Program-made: the position numbers and the translations under genes
Shown: positions 53,715 to 63,890 of the stretch, one piece after another
Layout: each line of letters begins with the position of its first letter
How positions within the stretch are numbered: position 1 is the first letter of the stretch
The notes under the pieces: model-generated
What the model was told of the DNA's origin: nothing
The model's database searches: none
What the model saw: the letters and a program-made list of their open reading frames with translations, nothing else
DNA from: Kalaharituber pfeilii
Taxonomy: Eukaryota > Ascomycota > Pezizomycetes > Pezizales > Pezizaceae
DNA: 64,000 nt
Assembly: GCA_015179045.1 (NCBI GenBank)
Contig: WHUZ01000083.1
Span: forward strand, 186,001 to 250,000
Direction: 5' to 3'

Positions 53715-54334
53715 GCTTTTGGGAAACGCTACACGGTATGGGAAGGGTGAAAAGAGGCGTGGAGGATTTCCTATTACGGATGTTTCCTAATCTTAACCGA
53801 GCCCTCGAAAGTGACATAGTGGCAGGTATACTAGTAGCATGCCAAGGCTATAGTAATAATGATTTCAGAGACAACATTTAATTACAGAATTTCTCTTTTA
53901 AAACTACTGACATTAGAAGAGGTAGCTGCCGTGAGTATATTTAGAGTGAACAGCCAGGAAGAATTTACAGATACTTGATTTGCAAAGTGTACATAAGTAA
54001 GTTAATAATTGATAAAGCCAGCAGTGGGGGAGATGGTATTAGCTCGGCATTCAATTTTACAAGGAGGGATAACGCCGTAAAGGCAAGCTTGGCATGGAAA
54101 GCACGTGGAGATAAGGACGGCACGTGAGGCGTTCTTTTTTTATCATAGCATACGGGCTACCGCCAATGGCAGGGAATATAGACTTTCTCTACTGTAGCTC
54201 ATACAATCAACAACCTTCTCTTCTCTTCTTTTCGCACCCTCGCTTTCGCACTCGCACTCGCACTCGCATTTGGTCGTACGTTCGTTCCGCCAGTACTCAT
54301 CGCTCCGGTCCATCGAAAGGCAGTAGTGGATACT
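53715..54334. repeat. Segment duplicated from/to 37.65-38.32 kb
   Basis: Same CGCACTCGCACTCGCACTCG run and GGATTTCCTATTACGGATG flank as the left copy. No gene. A class A mini-retroposon with a short tail lies at about 54130-54173. Confidence 0.55.
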
Positions 54335-55100
54335 ATCTATCTATCTAACAAGGCACATTGAGAAGATTGACGAGAACCTGGCAGCATTTGTGAATGGCTT
54401 GCTACAACATACGACATTTAACTTACGCTGGGACGGAAAAAGAAGGGGCAAAGCCACCATGACAGATCAACACTGTCGCCAGTCCGCTTCCTAATAGCAG
54501 CAGGAGCTTTTTTTTTTTTTTCATTTCACGTACCCCGCTTGCAGCTGTTCGCCATGGCAGGGCAGCACGAGCAGTAATAGTGGCCTCAGACCAGAGAATC
54601 TTCACCCGATCCTACGTTGACGATATACATGCCCTAATCTCGCACAAATCGACCTGAGAGCTGATGCAGCTGATCAGAGACCATCAGAATAACCTTGAGG
54701 AAGAAGCAACGTGGAAAGGATTCACGCTGGACATGAAAGCGGGAGACAATCATCTTCGGGCTCAAAGGGCTGACATAGAGACTAGCTGGACTGCAGCTTG
54801 ACTGGGAACTCAAATTTGACACCCGCTCCAAAAGAGACTGAACCTCGGTAAGGCAGCATGGGAGTGGCGAGCAGGCTAGGCACTGGGCCCCACAAAAGAA
54901 GGCAGATTTACACCAGCATTGCAAGATCGACCGCGTGCTTGCAGGGGGTTGCCTGGGCAGAGTACGCGGTTGAAGCACCAACAGAGAGGAAACTGAAGGC
55001 CCTGGAGCAATGGCAATGAATTGTGGCCAGGTCTATAATGGGCACTACCCAGAGCACATGACGACGCGTGTTTGAGGGCCTATGAAGTTGGAGTCAGTCC
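54335..55100 (+). pseudogene. LINE reverse transcriptase remnant
   Basis: Homologous to 38325-38544 (LAAFVNGLLQHTT region) and continuing past the YVDDI box (TCCTACGTTGACGATATACA, 54609-54628) into the sequence deleted in the other copy. Frameshifts and deletions are frequent; the SPLSPVLF signature is reduced to CRQSAS. Interrupted by two mini-retroposons. Confidence 0.6.
54508..54563 (-). mobile_element. Mini-retroposon, class A
   Basis: On the minus strand GCCCTGCCATGGCGAACAGC, then GCGGGGTACGTGAAAT and an A tail. It is flanked by AGCAGGAGC (54499-54507) and AGCACGAGC (54564-54572), 8/9 identical. The homologous LINE at 38478-38500 is uninterrupted. Confidence 0.75.
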
Positions 55101-55127
55101 AGATGTTCATGGAGGGTAAAAGATCAC

Positions 55128-55179
55128 CTTTCTTTAATATCACGTAACCCTGCTTGCAGCTATTTGCCATTGCAGGGCA
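55128..55179 (-). mobile_element. Mini-retroposon, class A
   Basis: On the minus strand TGCCCTGCAATGGCAAATAG, then GCAGGGTTACGTGATATT and a decayed A tail. It is flanked by GGTAAAAGATCAC (55115-55127) and GGTGAAAGATCAC (55180-55192), 12/13 identical. Confidence 0.7.
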
Positions 55180-55199
55180 GGTGAAAGATCACGATGGAG

Positions 55200-56523
55200 G
55201 GCAGGACACTGAGGCTCTAAGGAGAGGAGCTACTAGAAGAGGAGGAGGGGATCAACTACTTGAGGGGTGTCTTGGAGTGCATGGAATCCCTCCCCCTAGC
55301 AGTACTCCCATCCTTGACATCATCGGCAGAGAAGGGAGAATGGGAAAGGAAAATATTGGAGGTGGAGGATGAAGGATGAAACATGGTGAACATAGACAGC
55401 AGCAGAATCAGGGAATGGCTGGGGGGGGGAACACTGGTGGGAGGGCAGAGCAGAATCTACCTACGTAGACACGAGGGCCAAGGTAAATGACACAGAGCTA
55501 ATAGCAATGACCAAGGCCCTAGAAGATGAAGAAATACTAATCATTTCAGAATCGCAGGTAGCGATCGAGAGACTACAACGGATCGCGGATGAAAAGCCGA
55601 CTCCGGACGGAGCGTACCAGATGTGCAAGGAGGAATGGGAGAGGAGGACAAATTCAGGAGCGTTAAATGTGGGTGGCGATGTGGGTCAACGAACACAAGC
55701 GACTGGAAGGCAATGAAAAGACCGACAAGGCGGAAAGGAACATACTGGGTTTGAACTATAGACCATTACAGAGATTGGGCAGCTTGGTGCACACCTTGGG
55801 AAGCCTGATGCGAGGAAAAGGCTTGAGGACATGGAGATACAAAATCACTAAATGGACAGTCCGGAGTTGCAGGTGGTGCTGTATGGAAGAGGAGACAACG
55901 GCACACATATGGAGCAGATGTCAGGTGTGGAGGGGAAGGTGGCCAGGAAGGTTGGAGGCAATAACGAGGAATTCAGCGGACAAGGAGGATGAAGAGGACC
56001 CACTGGCTGATCTGTTCAGGTGAGTCAAGAGATGATGGCACGCCTTGGTTTTCGGACTTTATATATTTTGCGTTGTTTTGAGTTTTGTGGCGTGGTTTCT
56101 ACTACTCCCGGCGCCACCACCCCGCATCGTAGTACACGGATAGCCCTGAGGAAGGACCTCGGGAACGCCCGGAGATGGATGGAAGCAGACAACAAAGACA
56201 TAGGGAAGACCTCGGGGATCAGATGGCTGAGGAACAAGATGATACTGAGAGAGGAGGGAAAATTGACAAGTTCGGTAGTGGTATACCTGGAGGACACAAA
56301 GGAAATAGACCGGGTGAGACTAGGTGGAAGATGGTTGAGATCATGCCGGTACGAGTGGGACAGAGGCAGGAAATAGACAAAGGACATTCCCCCTGCATCG
56401 GCTCGGATCATCCACCCATACCAGTGAGAGTCATGGATTTCATGTAGCTAGTTGTTTTGACCTTTTCCTTTACTTAAATCTGAATAAAACCCTCGCCATA
56501 GCCCGTGGGGCGGCATGCGAGTA
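55200..56523 (+). pseudogene. LINE RNase H and 3' end remnant
   Basis: In changing frames: EILIISESQVAIERLQRIAD and ADEKPTPDGAYQMCKEEWER (RNase H), a MWVNEHKRLEGNEKTDKAE stretch, LGLNYRPLQRLGSLVHTLGS, and a C-terminal knuckle CRWCCMEEETTAHIWSRC. The 3' end has the class B hairpin at 56490-56523 followed by an A tract. All frames are damaged. Confidence 0.65.
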
Positions 56524-57684
56524 TTGCTATAAAAAAAAAAAAGTATAGCTACCCTCGTCATAGTGCATAGGGCGGTATGTGAATGATGATATTTATGTGC
56601 TATAGTAAAAAAAAAAAAAAGAAAAAAAAAAAAAAAAAAAGTTAAAGCAACCCTTCTAATCGGTGGACATTTCAGGGTAAGCACCCTATTGTAGTACATG
56701 GCTAAAACGTTTACATGGAATAAAACTAGAGAGCTCTCTACCTTCATACAAAACAAATACCAAGTGCATGTACAATGCTATCTACTTCTTCCTACCTCAG
56801 GAGCTGTGCCAGTACTTAATGTTAAGCAGCTTCTAAAAGACATTTAATGCACGCCTGGCCGGCTTCTCGGTGTATATCGTCTCCTAATTTGCAATGGTCG
56901 AGCGCCCAAAAAAAAAAAAAAAAAAAAAAATTAGCCTGAACCAAGCACCTTAGAAACTCCCACATTGCGATTCAAATAGATACATGTTCCAAAAGCAAAA
57001 CAGAACGGTCCAGTGTAGTGCCGTTGGACCAAAATTTGACGGCAATCAAAGCTCTGCTTCACAACAGCTGTATATTTACAAATGACATACAAATTCCCAA
57101 AAGGCAAGAAAGGTATATCTAATTACTAGTATAAACCTCAATGGTTCCTATAGCTAGAGGATGAAGAAATCCCACATCCGAAGTTGTGAAGGATGTGACG
57201 AGTCATTGGGATGGGAGCTTCCGGATCAACTGTAACTGTCAGACCTGTTAAAACCACGTGGCTGTGGGATATTAGCGCATGGTTGCAATTAACATTGAAG
57301 TTTGACAGCTTTGAAGACGAAAATATAACATTGCCAGTAGAAGACCAATCTGTCCATACATACATATTCGAGTACTGTTACACAGTTTGCGCAAGGAAAA
57401 CAGGACAAAACAAGCACAAGATTTGCATTACAGTCACATAAATAATATATGTTCTACACGGGAATAATTTCTGCATTTGAAGAACCAAAATTTGATGCAC
57501 ACACGAAAAAAACATAGAATCAAGGTTAAGAATGAAACACTCCTATCTCGATCGATGGCAAAGCACATATACAAGCCCAAAGAGACTCTTCCAACTTCCT
57601 TGCCAATAGAAATATGAAGGGAAAGAATGATTGAGATTAGGTGGATCAGCGAAGAATAGAGCCAAGGGCACAGACGAGTAAGTG
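56524..57684. other. Retroposon tails and unassigned sequence
   Basis: A second hairpin copy (CCCTCGTCATAGTGCATAGG, 56551-56583) with its own A tract at 56607-56640 follows the LINE tail. A third A tract lies at about 56909-56930. A 76-codon frame at 57211-57441 (+), GSTVTVRPVKTTWLWDIS, looks protein-like but is unrecognised and has no clear limits. Confidence 0.4.
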
Positions 57685-59887
57685 CTACATCCTCTTATTT
57701 ATTTTAAGCTTTGAGTGTAAAATTGCCATCATTCCATCGTATTCATACGAATAGGCCACATCCCTGTTACGGGGAGCAGCAATGGCCTTCTTTATGTCGA
57801 TTTCGTCATGTGCAAGAAGCAGCTCCACCATGTCATGATAGCATCTGTTGGCTGCATGATTCAGCGGTGTCGAGCCACATTCATCAGCCGTATTGACGTC
57901 AACCCTGTGATCTGCCAGTAGCAGCTCCACCACCTTGTCACGCCCTTTGCTAGCTGCGTTATTCAGCGGTGTCCGGCCATCTTTGTCAGCCATATTGACG
58001 TCTACCCTGCGATCCGCCAGCAGCAGCTCCACCACCTTGTTACGCCCTTTGCTCGCTGCGTTATTCAGTGGTGTCCGACGAAAATTGATATCCATAAACC
58101 GGTTTCTGCCATGAGAGAGTTAGTTATATTGACGTCTACCCTGCCATCTGCCAGCAGCAGCTCTACCACCTTGTCATGCCCTTCGGAAGCTGCGTTATTC
58201 AGTGGTGTCGAGCCATATTTATCAGCCATATTGACGTCAACCCTGCTGTCTGCCAGCAGCAGCTCCACCACCTTGTCACGCCCTTTGCTAGCTGCGTTAT
58301 TCAGCGGTGTCCGGCCATAGTCGTTAGCCATACTGATGTCTATCCTACCGTCTGCCAGCAGCAGCTCTACCACCTTGTCATGCCCCCTGCCAGCTGCAAT
58401 ATTTAGTGGTGTCCACAGGTTTTTATAAGCCATATTGACATCAACCCGGCCATCTGCCAGCAGCAGCTCCACCACCTTGTCGTGCCCTCTGCGAGCTGCA
58501 CAATTCAGTGCCGTCCAGTCGTCTTTATTAGCCATGTTGACATCAACCCTTCCATCCGCTAGTAGCAGCTCTACCACCTTGTCATGCCCTTGATCAGCCG
58601 CAATGCTCAGTGGTGTCCAGCCATCTGAATCCCTCTGCTGTACGTCTTCTCCTAAAGTGAGTAGAGTCTGAACAGCATCCTCATCCCCATTGCGAGCAGC
58701 ACGGTGCAAGGGTCTCGTAATCAACCACCTTAGTATCAATGGCCGGCGTGATCTGTGGTGACCAGCAGCTGAATGACGTAGAGTTTCGACTTGGTAGGGC
58801 TGTGAGTCCCAAAGGTCAGATAGGCAAATAGGAAGCTCAATCACCGAGATCTCCGAAACCGAGAGATCACCCAAGCTCATTTTTGAAAACATCGACCAGC
58901 TACAACCTCTTGTAGAGCTACTTCTGGAGAATGTGGAGTAGGAATCATCACTCATGCGCCAATCCTGAATTCGCCTGTAAGGCCGTGAATTCTTCAACTC
59001 ATCTATAAATGACGGCAGCATCAGCCGCAAGGATCGCATGGACTGTAAGGATGACGTGCTACAGCATGATGCTGTAGTTCTAATAGATGCAACGTCATCA
59101 TGGGGGCCCCAGCCATCCTTCAATGTGGATGATGGTATCTTCAAATTGTCTTTTCTAGGCGGTATGCCTGTATGCCCAGGTTGATTGTCGACTGTTGCAG
59201 ACTCGATGTCATTGCTTACTGGAGGATCGTGATGGCTGATGATTTCTCGTAATTGGCTTGAGATCATATTGTTGGATTTTAGGATTTGATATACTGCTTC
59301 ATGCAATTTCTGAAGACTTTCAGAAGCCTCTGTCATAGTATGGCTGCACAGAGAGATCAGTTTTTCTGCATTGTCCTAAACAAAAATAGAGTAGAGCTCT
59401 CAGGTTACCATTGGATAATTCCCAGCATTAAGTTTAAACTCAACTTGTGCCGCTGTAAGTCTTCGATAAAAACCATAACTTCTGCTTCCTTCCACAGTGC
59501 CCATTTAATCCTCTCAAATAAAAGGTTTCCTTTGTTCGCTGGAGATTTCACGCAGCTGGGATCACTAATCCCTACCATCTCACTCAGAAACTTGTCCAAT
59601 TTGGAAGCAATTAAAACACATCCACTCAAAGTTGCAACAAGGTGTTCAATAGACAACATCTTTAATCTGCTTTGGTTTGAAATCTTAGTCGTCCCAAGGA
59701 TAAATTGCTGAACCTGGCAGAAGGTGACACTGATATCTTGCATTTCTCCCATTAGGCGGTTGATGGACTCTGGTGCCTGTTTTGCTCGCATCCCACAATC
59801 ATAGAGGTCCTTCAGCATGCTTAGAATCTTTGCCGAGATGGAAACGAGACCAGCAACCGAAGCAACTATAGACAATGTATCGGACAT
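57685..59887 (-). CDS. HeLo-like N-terminal domain plus ankyrin repeats
   Basis: Probable NLR-related signalling protein lacking a central NTPase. Exon 1 (59887-59409) encodes MSDTLSIVASVAGLVSISAK, then ILSMLKDLYDCG, close to the fungal HeLo-like N-terminal domain of STAND proteins (PF17111 type). An intron at 59408-59344 (GTAACC, CTGAT branch, GTGCAG) joins in phase to exon 2. Exon 2 has a Ser-rich linker, then ankyrin repeats from about 58730 on: RPLHRAARNGDEDAVQTLL, then DGWTPLSIAADQGHDKVVEL and further units; six in exon 2 and three after 58095, nine in total. The last repeats are very similar at DNA level (99-bp period). The reading frame shifts near 58095-58125, where a sequence with ACTAACTCTCTCATGGCAG looks like a branch site and acceptor but no fitting donor was found. 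So there is either an unrecognised intron or a real frameshift. The end is MMAILHSKLKINKRM. Confidence 0.65.
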
Positions 59888-60540
59888 CGCTTTTGTACTA
59901 GTTGGATGTATAGGGTAGTCGGAGTGGATTTTTGGTTAAGAGGATGTGTCCTAGTTCGGCAGAAAATCAATTCATGATACTCCAGCGCGAAGGCTGAACT
60001 GTTGTGAAGGAATTCCTAAATGGTATTTTATCTATTCTGAAGCTCAGGCCTCGGAGGAAGACTAATAGCCAACCTGTCGTATGGGTGTGTCAGCTGCCTC
60101 GCTTCATATCCTCTTTGCCCAATAGAGTAACTAGTTTAGCCTTGTGTGGCAGTACTACGGGGCGGGGTGTGGTGCTACCAATTGTAGCGATTTGTGGGGC
60201 TGTGGTAAGCTTAATTTAGAACGCTGAATGTGAACTGCAGTACCAGCACTAGTCAGCGAAGTCAAGAGAAACAGGACAGATGTTTATTGTAGAGGAAAAA
60301 GGGCATCCAATTGACGGTTAGGCAGTAATTTCCTAATGGTAAGCTTAGTGCGAAGCAGTTGTGTTTTTCCACTAGTCTCGTGCCATTTTCCTACCAGCCT
60401 TCGTAATGGATAACATGTGCTTGTATCTAACACCTTTTGTTGGAGAATACGCAGCGCTGAAGTGAAACATCTTGCACAGTGGTTGGGTGTGCTGAACATA
60501 TGCAGCCTGAGCTGTGGCCATGATGCAGACTGACGTTTCA
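59888..60540. other. Unassigned stretch with short dispersed repeats
   Basis: 60115-60165 matches 39165-39210 and 60185-60285 matches 42454-42580. No gene recognised. Confidence 0.4.
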
Positions 60541-60761
60541 TGATTCTTTGGTCTTCTATTTCCTATGCCGATTATATCCTCTTTACCGTCTGAATCCGCT
60601 GCGATGCGCAACCTCATTCCGCACCAATAATTGTTTAGCTGGGTACGAAGGTACTTCCTGTATTTTGTTGCATAAATAGGGCCGTTTTGAGACGCATATT
60701 CTGTAGGAATTAATCAACTGTATCCCACCGCAGTTTAGCTCGTAATCTGTAGTTTACCACA
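60541..60761 (+). repeat. 5' LTR of copia element 2 (left limit unknown)
   Basis: The right end is fixed at TTTACCACA (60753-60761) by the primer binding site that follows. A CATAAATAGGG TATA-like box lies at about 60671. The 5' end could not be located because there is no second LTR or empty site. Confidence 0.45.
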
Positions 60762-60775
60762 GGTTATGAGCCCGG
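60762..60775 (+). promoter_or_regulatory. Primer binding site of copia element 2
   Basis: GGTTATGAGCCCGG, complementary to the anticodon stem-loop of initiator tRNA-Met; it differs by one base from element 1. Confidence 0.7.
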
Positions 60776-60953
60776 CACTCTCTTAACCTACCACTTTTCT
60801 ATAGCTTACCGCATACACCGTTATCGCCTATACCGGTGCCACACACATCTCTATAGCTGCCCCGCTTATTGCCTGCATCTTCTACATACATCTCGTCGCT
60901 CCTACATACATTCGTCGCATCTACATACCACGTTACCTACCCACTCTCCTACA

Positions 60954-62881
60954 ATGTCGAATACAACCTCTGTTCCCACTGTCCCTGCCACTGTTGCGCT
61001 ATCAAACAATGACGTATATCGAGATAAGTACAGGGCAGTAACAAAGCTAACAGAAATTAACTACAGGCAGTGGCATAAGGAAATCGAAGTTGTACTCAAG
61101 TCACATAACCTCTTAGATATAGTGCTACGAAATGAAAAGGCCCCAATTACAAGTACTGACAGCGGCTCATCAACATCATCATCGTCATCGTCGTCATCGT
61201 CGTCAACGTCTAAAGCACAACCGACCTCACCAACCCATCACAAGCATAGCTTTGAAGTTCGACAGTCAAAAGCTGCATCTATAATATATGCCACGCTACT
61301 TTTTTTTTTTTTTTTTTTTTTTTTTTATTTCATTACTCGCATGCCGCCTTACAGGCTATGGCGAGGGGTTATGTAACAAACATAATGTGATAACAAGAGA
61401 AAAAGAGATACGATAGAAATAGAAAGAATAAGCGTGCCTCACTCCGCCGCCCAGTCCAAGACCTCCGCCACCGTGTCTCCTTCCCCCGTCTTGCTTCGTC
61501 GGTTGCTTCAGCCCCGCCTCCCCCCTCGGCGACCTTTTCTTCCACGCCTTACACTCCGTCATTATGTGAACGTAATTCTCGAGCGCCTCACCACACCACC
61601 TACACTCCGGTGGATCCTCCTTCCTCATCTGGTGCCTCCACTGTCGCAGGCCCTTGTTCCCCAATAGACCCGCGAGGGTGGCCACCCTCCTCCTGTTCCC
61701 CAGGTATTCCAGGGGTCGGTATGTCAACTGCAGTCTCTTCCTCTCGTCGGCCCTCCTTGCTCTGGCGTGTTGCCTTATGCCTGCTTCGGTGACCACCTCG
61801 TCCTGGTATTGCAGTGCTGTGCCGATCTTAGCCGCCATGTCCGCCTCGGTGTTGCCCTTGACACCTTTATGTGCCTTTACCCATAGTATCGCTACGTCTC
61901 TGTCGCCCCGGGCTGTCCTCTCTTCCCACCGTCTCCTCACCAATCTTGCAGGGCCCTCCGGAGTTGGATCTCCCCTGGCTATCCCCTGTATTCTCGTTAT
62001 GGTGACCCTGGAGTCCGTAACTATCAGTATCTCCCCGTCCTTTCCCAGGGCCTCTCCCACGGCTATCATCTCCGCGTCGTTCACCGTACATCGTGTTCCC
62101 AGGTATATGAAGGTATCGTCGCTGCCATGATGGACTCCGGCGCCCGTTCTGTCCTCTAACCTGCTCCCGTCGGTGTATATGCTCATCCATCCTTCGTCTT
62201 CTTCCTTAGCGATGATGGCTTCCCAGTCTTCTCTTGGAAGGTCCCTGGGGTGATATGGGTGGATGTGGAGTGTATGCCACGCTATCAAATTGTATCAAGT
62301 TCCAGCTCTCAAAGATCTCTGACCCTGCCGATGTATGGGAAACGCTGGAAAAATGGTTTAATGCGCAAAAGAACAATGCACGAGCAGTACGAATAAGCAA
62401 CGCCTTCAAGGAAGATAGAATGAAAGATACAGAATCAGTCAATGAATTTCTAGGGCGACTGATGGGCTACCAAACTGAACTCGCACATACTGATTATGCT
62501 GTGACAGATGAGCAACTTATAACCCATGCAATGCAGAGACTTACACCGAAATACGAGTTCCCTAAGCGCTATATACTTGACAGACCTGCAGACTGCAGAA
62601 CCATTGACTATACCCTGAACCTCCTCCTACAATTCGAGCTAGGTCAAGAAAATGCCATACAGTCTACAGCCATGGTCACTCAAGATAGAGGAAGAGGCAG
62701 AGGAGGATATAGAGGTAGAAGAGGCGGTCATAAGAATGGAAGTGACTCACATCTAACGTGCTGGCACAGCCTGAGAAGGGGACACAAAATTAAGGATTGT
62801 AATTTGTGGAAAAAGGGCGAGGAATTACGAAATCGGTTCCAAAGATCAAAGTCAGAGGACTCTACTGCTGAATCGAATTAA
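60954..62881 (+). pseudogene. Copia element 2 gag, split by a LINE
   Basis: ATG 60954 gives MSNTTSVPTVPATVALSNND, then KLTEINYRQWHKEIEVVLKS (UBN2-type Gag) and a Ser-rich stretch encoded by a TCATCG repeat. Gag stops at IIYATL (61298) because of a 974-bp insertion and resumes in the second copy of the duplicated target (62273), running on as LSNCIKFQLSKISDPADVWE, then LMGYQTELAHTDYAVTDEQL. It ends with an RGRGGYRGRRGG segment and a knuckle-like CWHSLRRGHKIKDC whose second Cys is Ser. Without the insertion Gag would read from start to stop in one frame, so the LINE came recently. Confidence 0.75.
61299..62272 (-). mobile_element. 5'-truncated LINE (974 bp) inside copia gag
   Basis: Minus-strand element with an A tail (T run 61300-61326) and class B hairpin (61334-61367), flanked by the exact 12-bp duplication TATGCCACGCTA (61287-61298 and 62273-62284). 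It encodes the C-terminal part of the LINE polyprotein in one intact frame to the stop near 61356: RNase H (EGWMSIYTDGSRLEDRTGAG, NDAEMIAVGEALGKDGEIL, VTDSRV, ILWVKAHKGVKGNTEADMAA), then LTYRPLEYLGNRRRVATLAG and the knuckle CRWCGEALENYVHIMTEC. RNase H residues D (YTDG), E (DAEM), D (VTDS) and D (TEAD) are all present. Only the RT and endonuclease regions are missing. Confidence 0.85.
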
Positions 62882-63210
62882 GCAAACACCACTCTGGAAC
62901 CATATGAGTAGCATACTTTTCGACTTCCTCATACCTTCGCTACTGCTCCAGTCATTCCCACCACTTCGTCCGCCGCTTCGTCTGTCGCTTCATCTTCTCT
63001 CGCTTTCTGCCGTTTCGTCTGCTGCTGTCTTGCTTCCTGACGCTTCGTCGTCCGTTGCCTCGTCGTCTGTCACCTCGTCGTCTGTCGCCTCGTCGTTTGT
63101 CCTCTCGTTTCTCTGCCGCCGTTTGGTCTTCGTTATCGTCGCCTTCCTACCGATATATGGGACTGTCATTTTGGGCACTTGAACTATGGGTATATATTGA
63201 ACTGACATAT
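62882..63210 (+). repeat. Short-period TCGTC-rich repeats replacing copia protease region
   Basis: Where protease and pre-integrase should be, there is Ser/Val low-complexity sequence with units like TCGTCGTCTGTCGCC (63040-63110). It is either a deletion scar filled by simple repeats or an expanded linker. No DSG protease motif is seen. Confidence 0.45.
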
Positions 63211-63760
63211 AGATTCCGGTGCGATAATGGACGTGGAGAGTATGACTATGCACGGTTTAAGAGCATACTACAACAGAAGCACGTTTGAGTCATCTGTTTT
63301 ATACCCAGCACCACCCTGCCATGGCGAACAGCTACAAGCGGGGTCATGTGATATAAAAAAAAAAAAAAAAAATACCCAGCACCAAAGCGGTGTTAGTGAG
63401 AGAAAGAACAGATTGATCCAAAAAATGGTGGTGAGTATGCTGAGTGACTCTGGACTCTGTAAGGAATTCTGAGGTGAGGCAGCTAATACAGCTGTCTACC
63501 TACTAAAACCGTGCACCCTCACGAGCTGTTACAGACAAAGATAATAAAAAGCTAACACCATATGAAGCGTGGTATGGAAAGGTGCCGGAGCTACATCACG
63601 TAAGAATTTTTGGCTGTAATGCCCTTGTGCTCATGCCAAAGAAGAAAAGAGTGAAGCTCCAAGTGAAGTCTCTAAGATGTACGTTCTTAGGTTATGTTCA
63701 CAATACCACGAAGATATGGCGCGTTTAGGAACCCCAAAGCCGCCAGGTGTTTGAAGCCAG
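63211..63760 (+). pseudogene. Copia element 2 integrase remnant
   Basis: FRCDNGRGEYDYARFKSILQ carries the second catalytic Asp. After a mini-retroposon comes QHQSGVSERKNRLIQKMVVS (catalytic Glu), then in shifted frames EAWYGKVPELHHVRIFGCNA and SLRCTFLGYVHNTTKIWRV. Stops and frameshifts show it is dead. Confidence 0.7.
63314..63371 (+). mobile_element. Mini-retroposon, class A
   Basis: The body begins CCCTGCCATGGCGAACAGCT, has GCGGGGTCATGTGATAT and about 18 A. It is flanked by the perfect 13-bp repeat ATACCCAGCACCA (63301-63313 and 63372-63384). Removing it restores the integrase order up to HQSGVSERK. Confidence 0.85.
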
Positions 63761-63890
63761 TGACATTTGATGAAGCAAGTCTGCATTCACTGATTGGGAT
63801 TTGAGAAAAGCCGTTGAAAGACACGGCGATGTCGTTGAAAGACACGGCATAAGATTTGATACAGAAATGCGCAAAACCGTCGACGAAATT

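Noticed and set aside
56025..56411. 128-codon minus-strand frame over the LINE 3' part
   Set aside because: Antisense to LINE remnants, overlaps two plus-strand frames and has no recognisable motif.
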